From positions 124,001-188,000 of the forward strand of contig PCXY01000005.1 of assembly GCA_002762785.1 (NCBI GenBank): 64,000 nt of DNA, in the 5' to 3' direction. The translations under genes were made by a program, and so were the position numbers. Numbering within the stretch: position 1 is the first letter of the stretch; the number at the start of each line of letters is the position of its first letter. The notes below the pieces were generated by a model. That model worked only from the letters and a program-made list of their open reading frames with translations. It did not search any database and was not told the origin of the DNA. This document shows, piece by piece, positions 63,811 through 64,000 of the stretch. The stretch is from Candidatus Woesearchaeota archaeon CG10_big_fil_rev_8_21_14_0_10_45_16. GTDB lineage: Archaea; Nanobdellota; Nanobdellia; Woesearchaeales; GW2011-AR9.

Positions 63811-64000
63811 TTATCGGTATCCAAAATCGGGATGCAGTTCTGCCTCAAGTCTACCATTAAGATAAGAGATATCAGCAGGTGACAGATAATCGTTATAACC
63901 TCCAACTTTGGCTTTCCTTACTTTATATGATTCAACGTCATTTTTGTTTTTTGCTCGAAGACGGTAATCTATAAATGAATCCGATCTTTCCATCTTTCGC
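63811..64000 (-). CDS. C-terminal part of a second sulfotransferase, continuing beyond the window end
   Basis: RKMERSDSFIDYRLRAKNKNDVESYKVRKAKVGGYNDYLSPADISYLNGRLEAELHPDFGYR aligns with RKMEATDTFDDKRMQARDKDDISSYKTRKGKVGSHKEELSAEDILYLDEQVKAHLDPEFGY of 56252-57055; frame stays open to base 64000. Confidence 0.75.
   Translation of the reverse strand, partial: RKMERSDSFIDYRLRAKNKNDVESYKVRKAKVGGYNDYLSPADISYLNGRLEAELHPDFGYR

Noticed and set aside
1-64000. CRISPR arrays, tRNA or rRNA genes
   Set aside because: No regularly spaced repeats, tRNA-like cloverleaf or rRNA conserved segments noticed by eye; not excluded by a dedicated search.

Overview
The 64 kb window is almost entirely coding. It looks like a very large archaeal surface-glycan / N-glycosylation locus, probably from an uncultivated lineage. 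Archaeal evidence: an AglB/STT3-type oligosaccharyltransferase with a WWDFGHW motif, an MBF1 homologue with zinc ribbon plus HTH, AglD-like (UPF0104) and GT2+DUF2304 genes, and TATA-like boxes about 25-40 nt upstream of many start codons. Contents include roughly ten GT2/GT4 glycosyltransferases, four GT-C membrane enzymes, two flippases and a UbiA+PAP2 pair resembling decaprenylphosphoryl-phosphoribose synthase/phosphatase. There is an apparently complete Wbp-like set for UDP-diacetamido-mannuronic acid and a nonulosonic-acid (PseG/NeuB/CMP-transferase) segment. The most striking content is a set of gene fusions: (1) pyruvate kinase fused to ATP sulfurylase; (2) APS kinase fused to a CysQ-like PAP phosphatase; these two, with two sulfotransferases (one running off the window end), would form a compact PAPS synthesis/recycling and sulfation module; (3) NeuB-NeuB-cytidylyltransferase triple fusion; (4) OB-fold/DUF35-like domain fused to a FabG/PhaB-like reductase next to a thiolase; (5) an HTH/TrmB-like regulator fused to a HAD domain; (6) two nucleotidyltransferase-like/thymidylate-kinase-like fusions. 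A two-gene ATP-citrate lyase is also embedded. I saw no rRNA, tRNA or CRISPR. All functions are read from motifs by eye; no database search was run.
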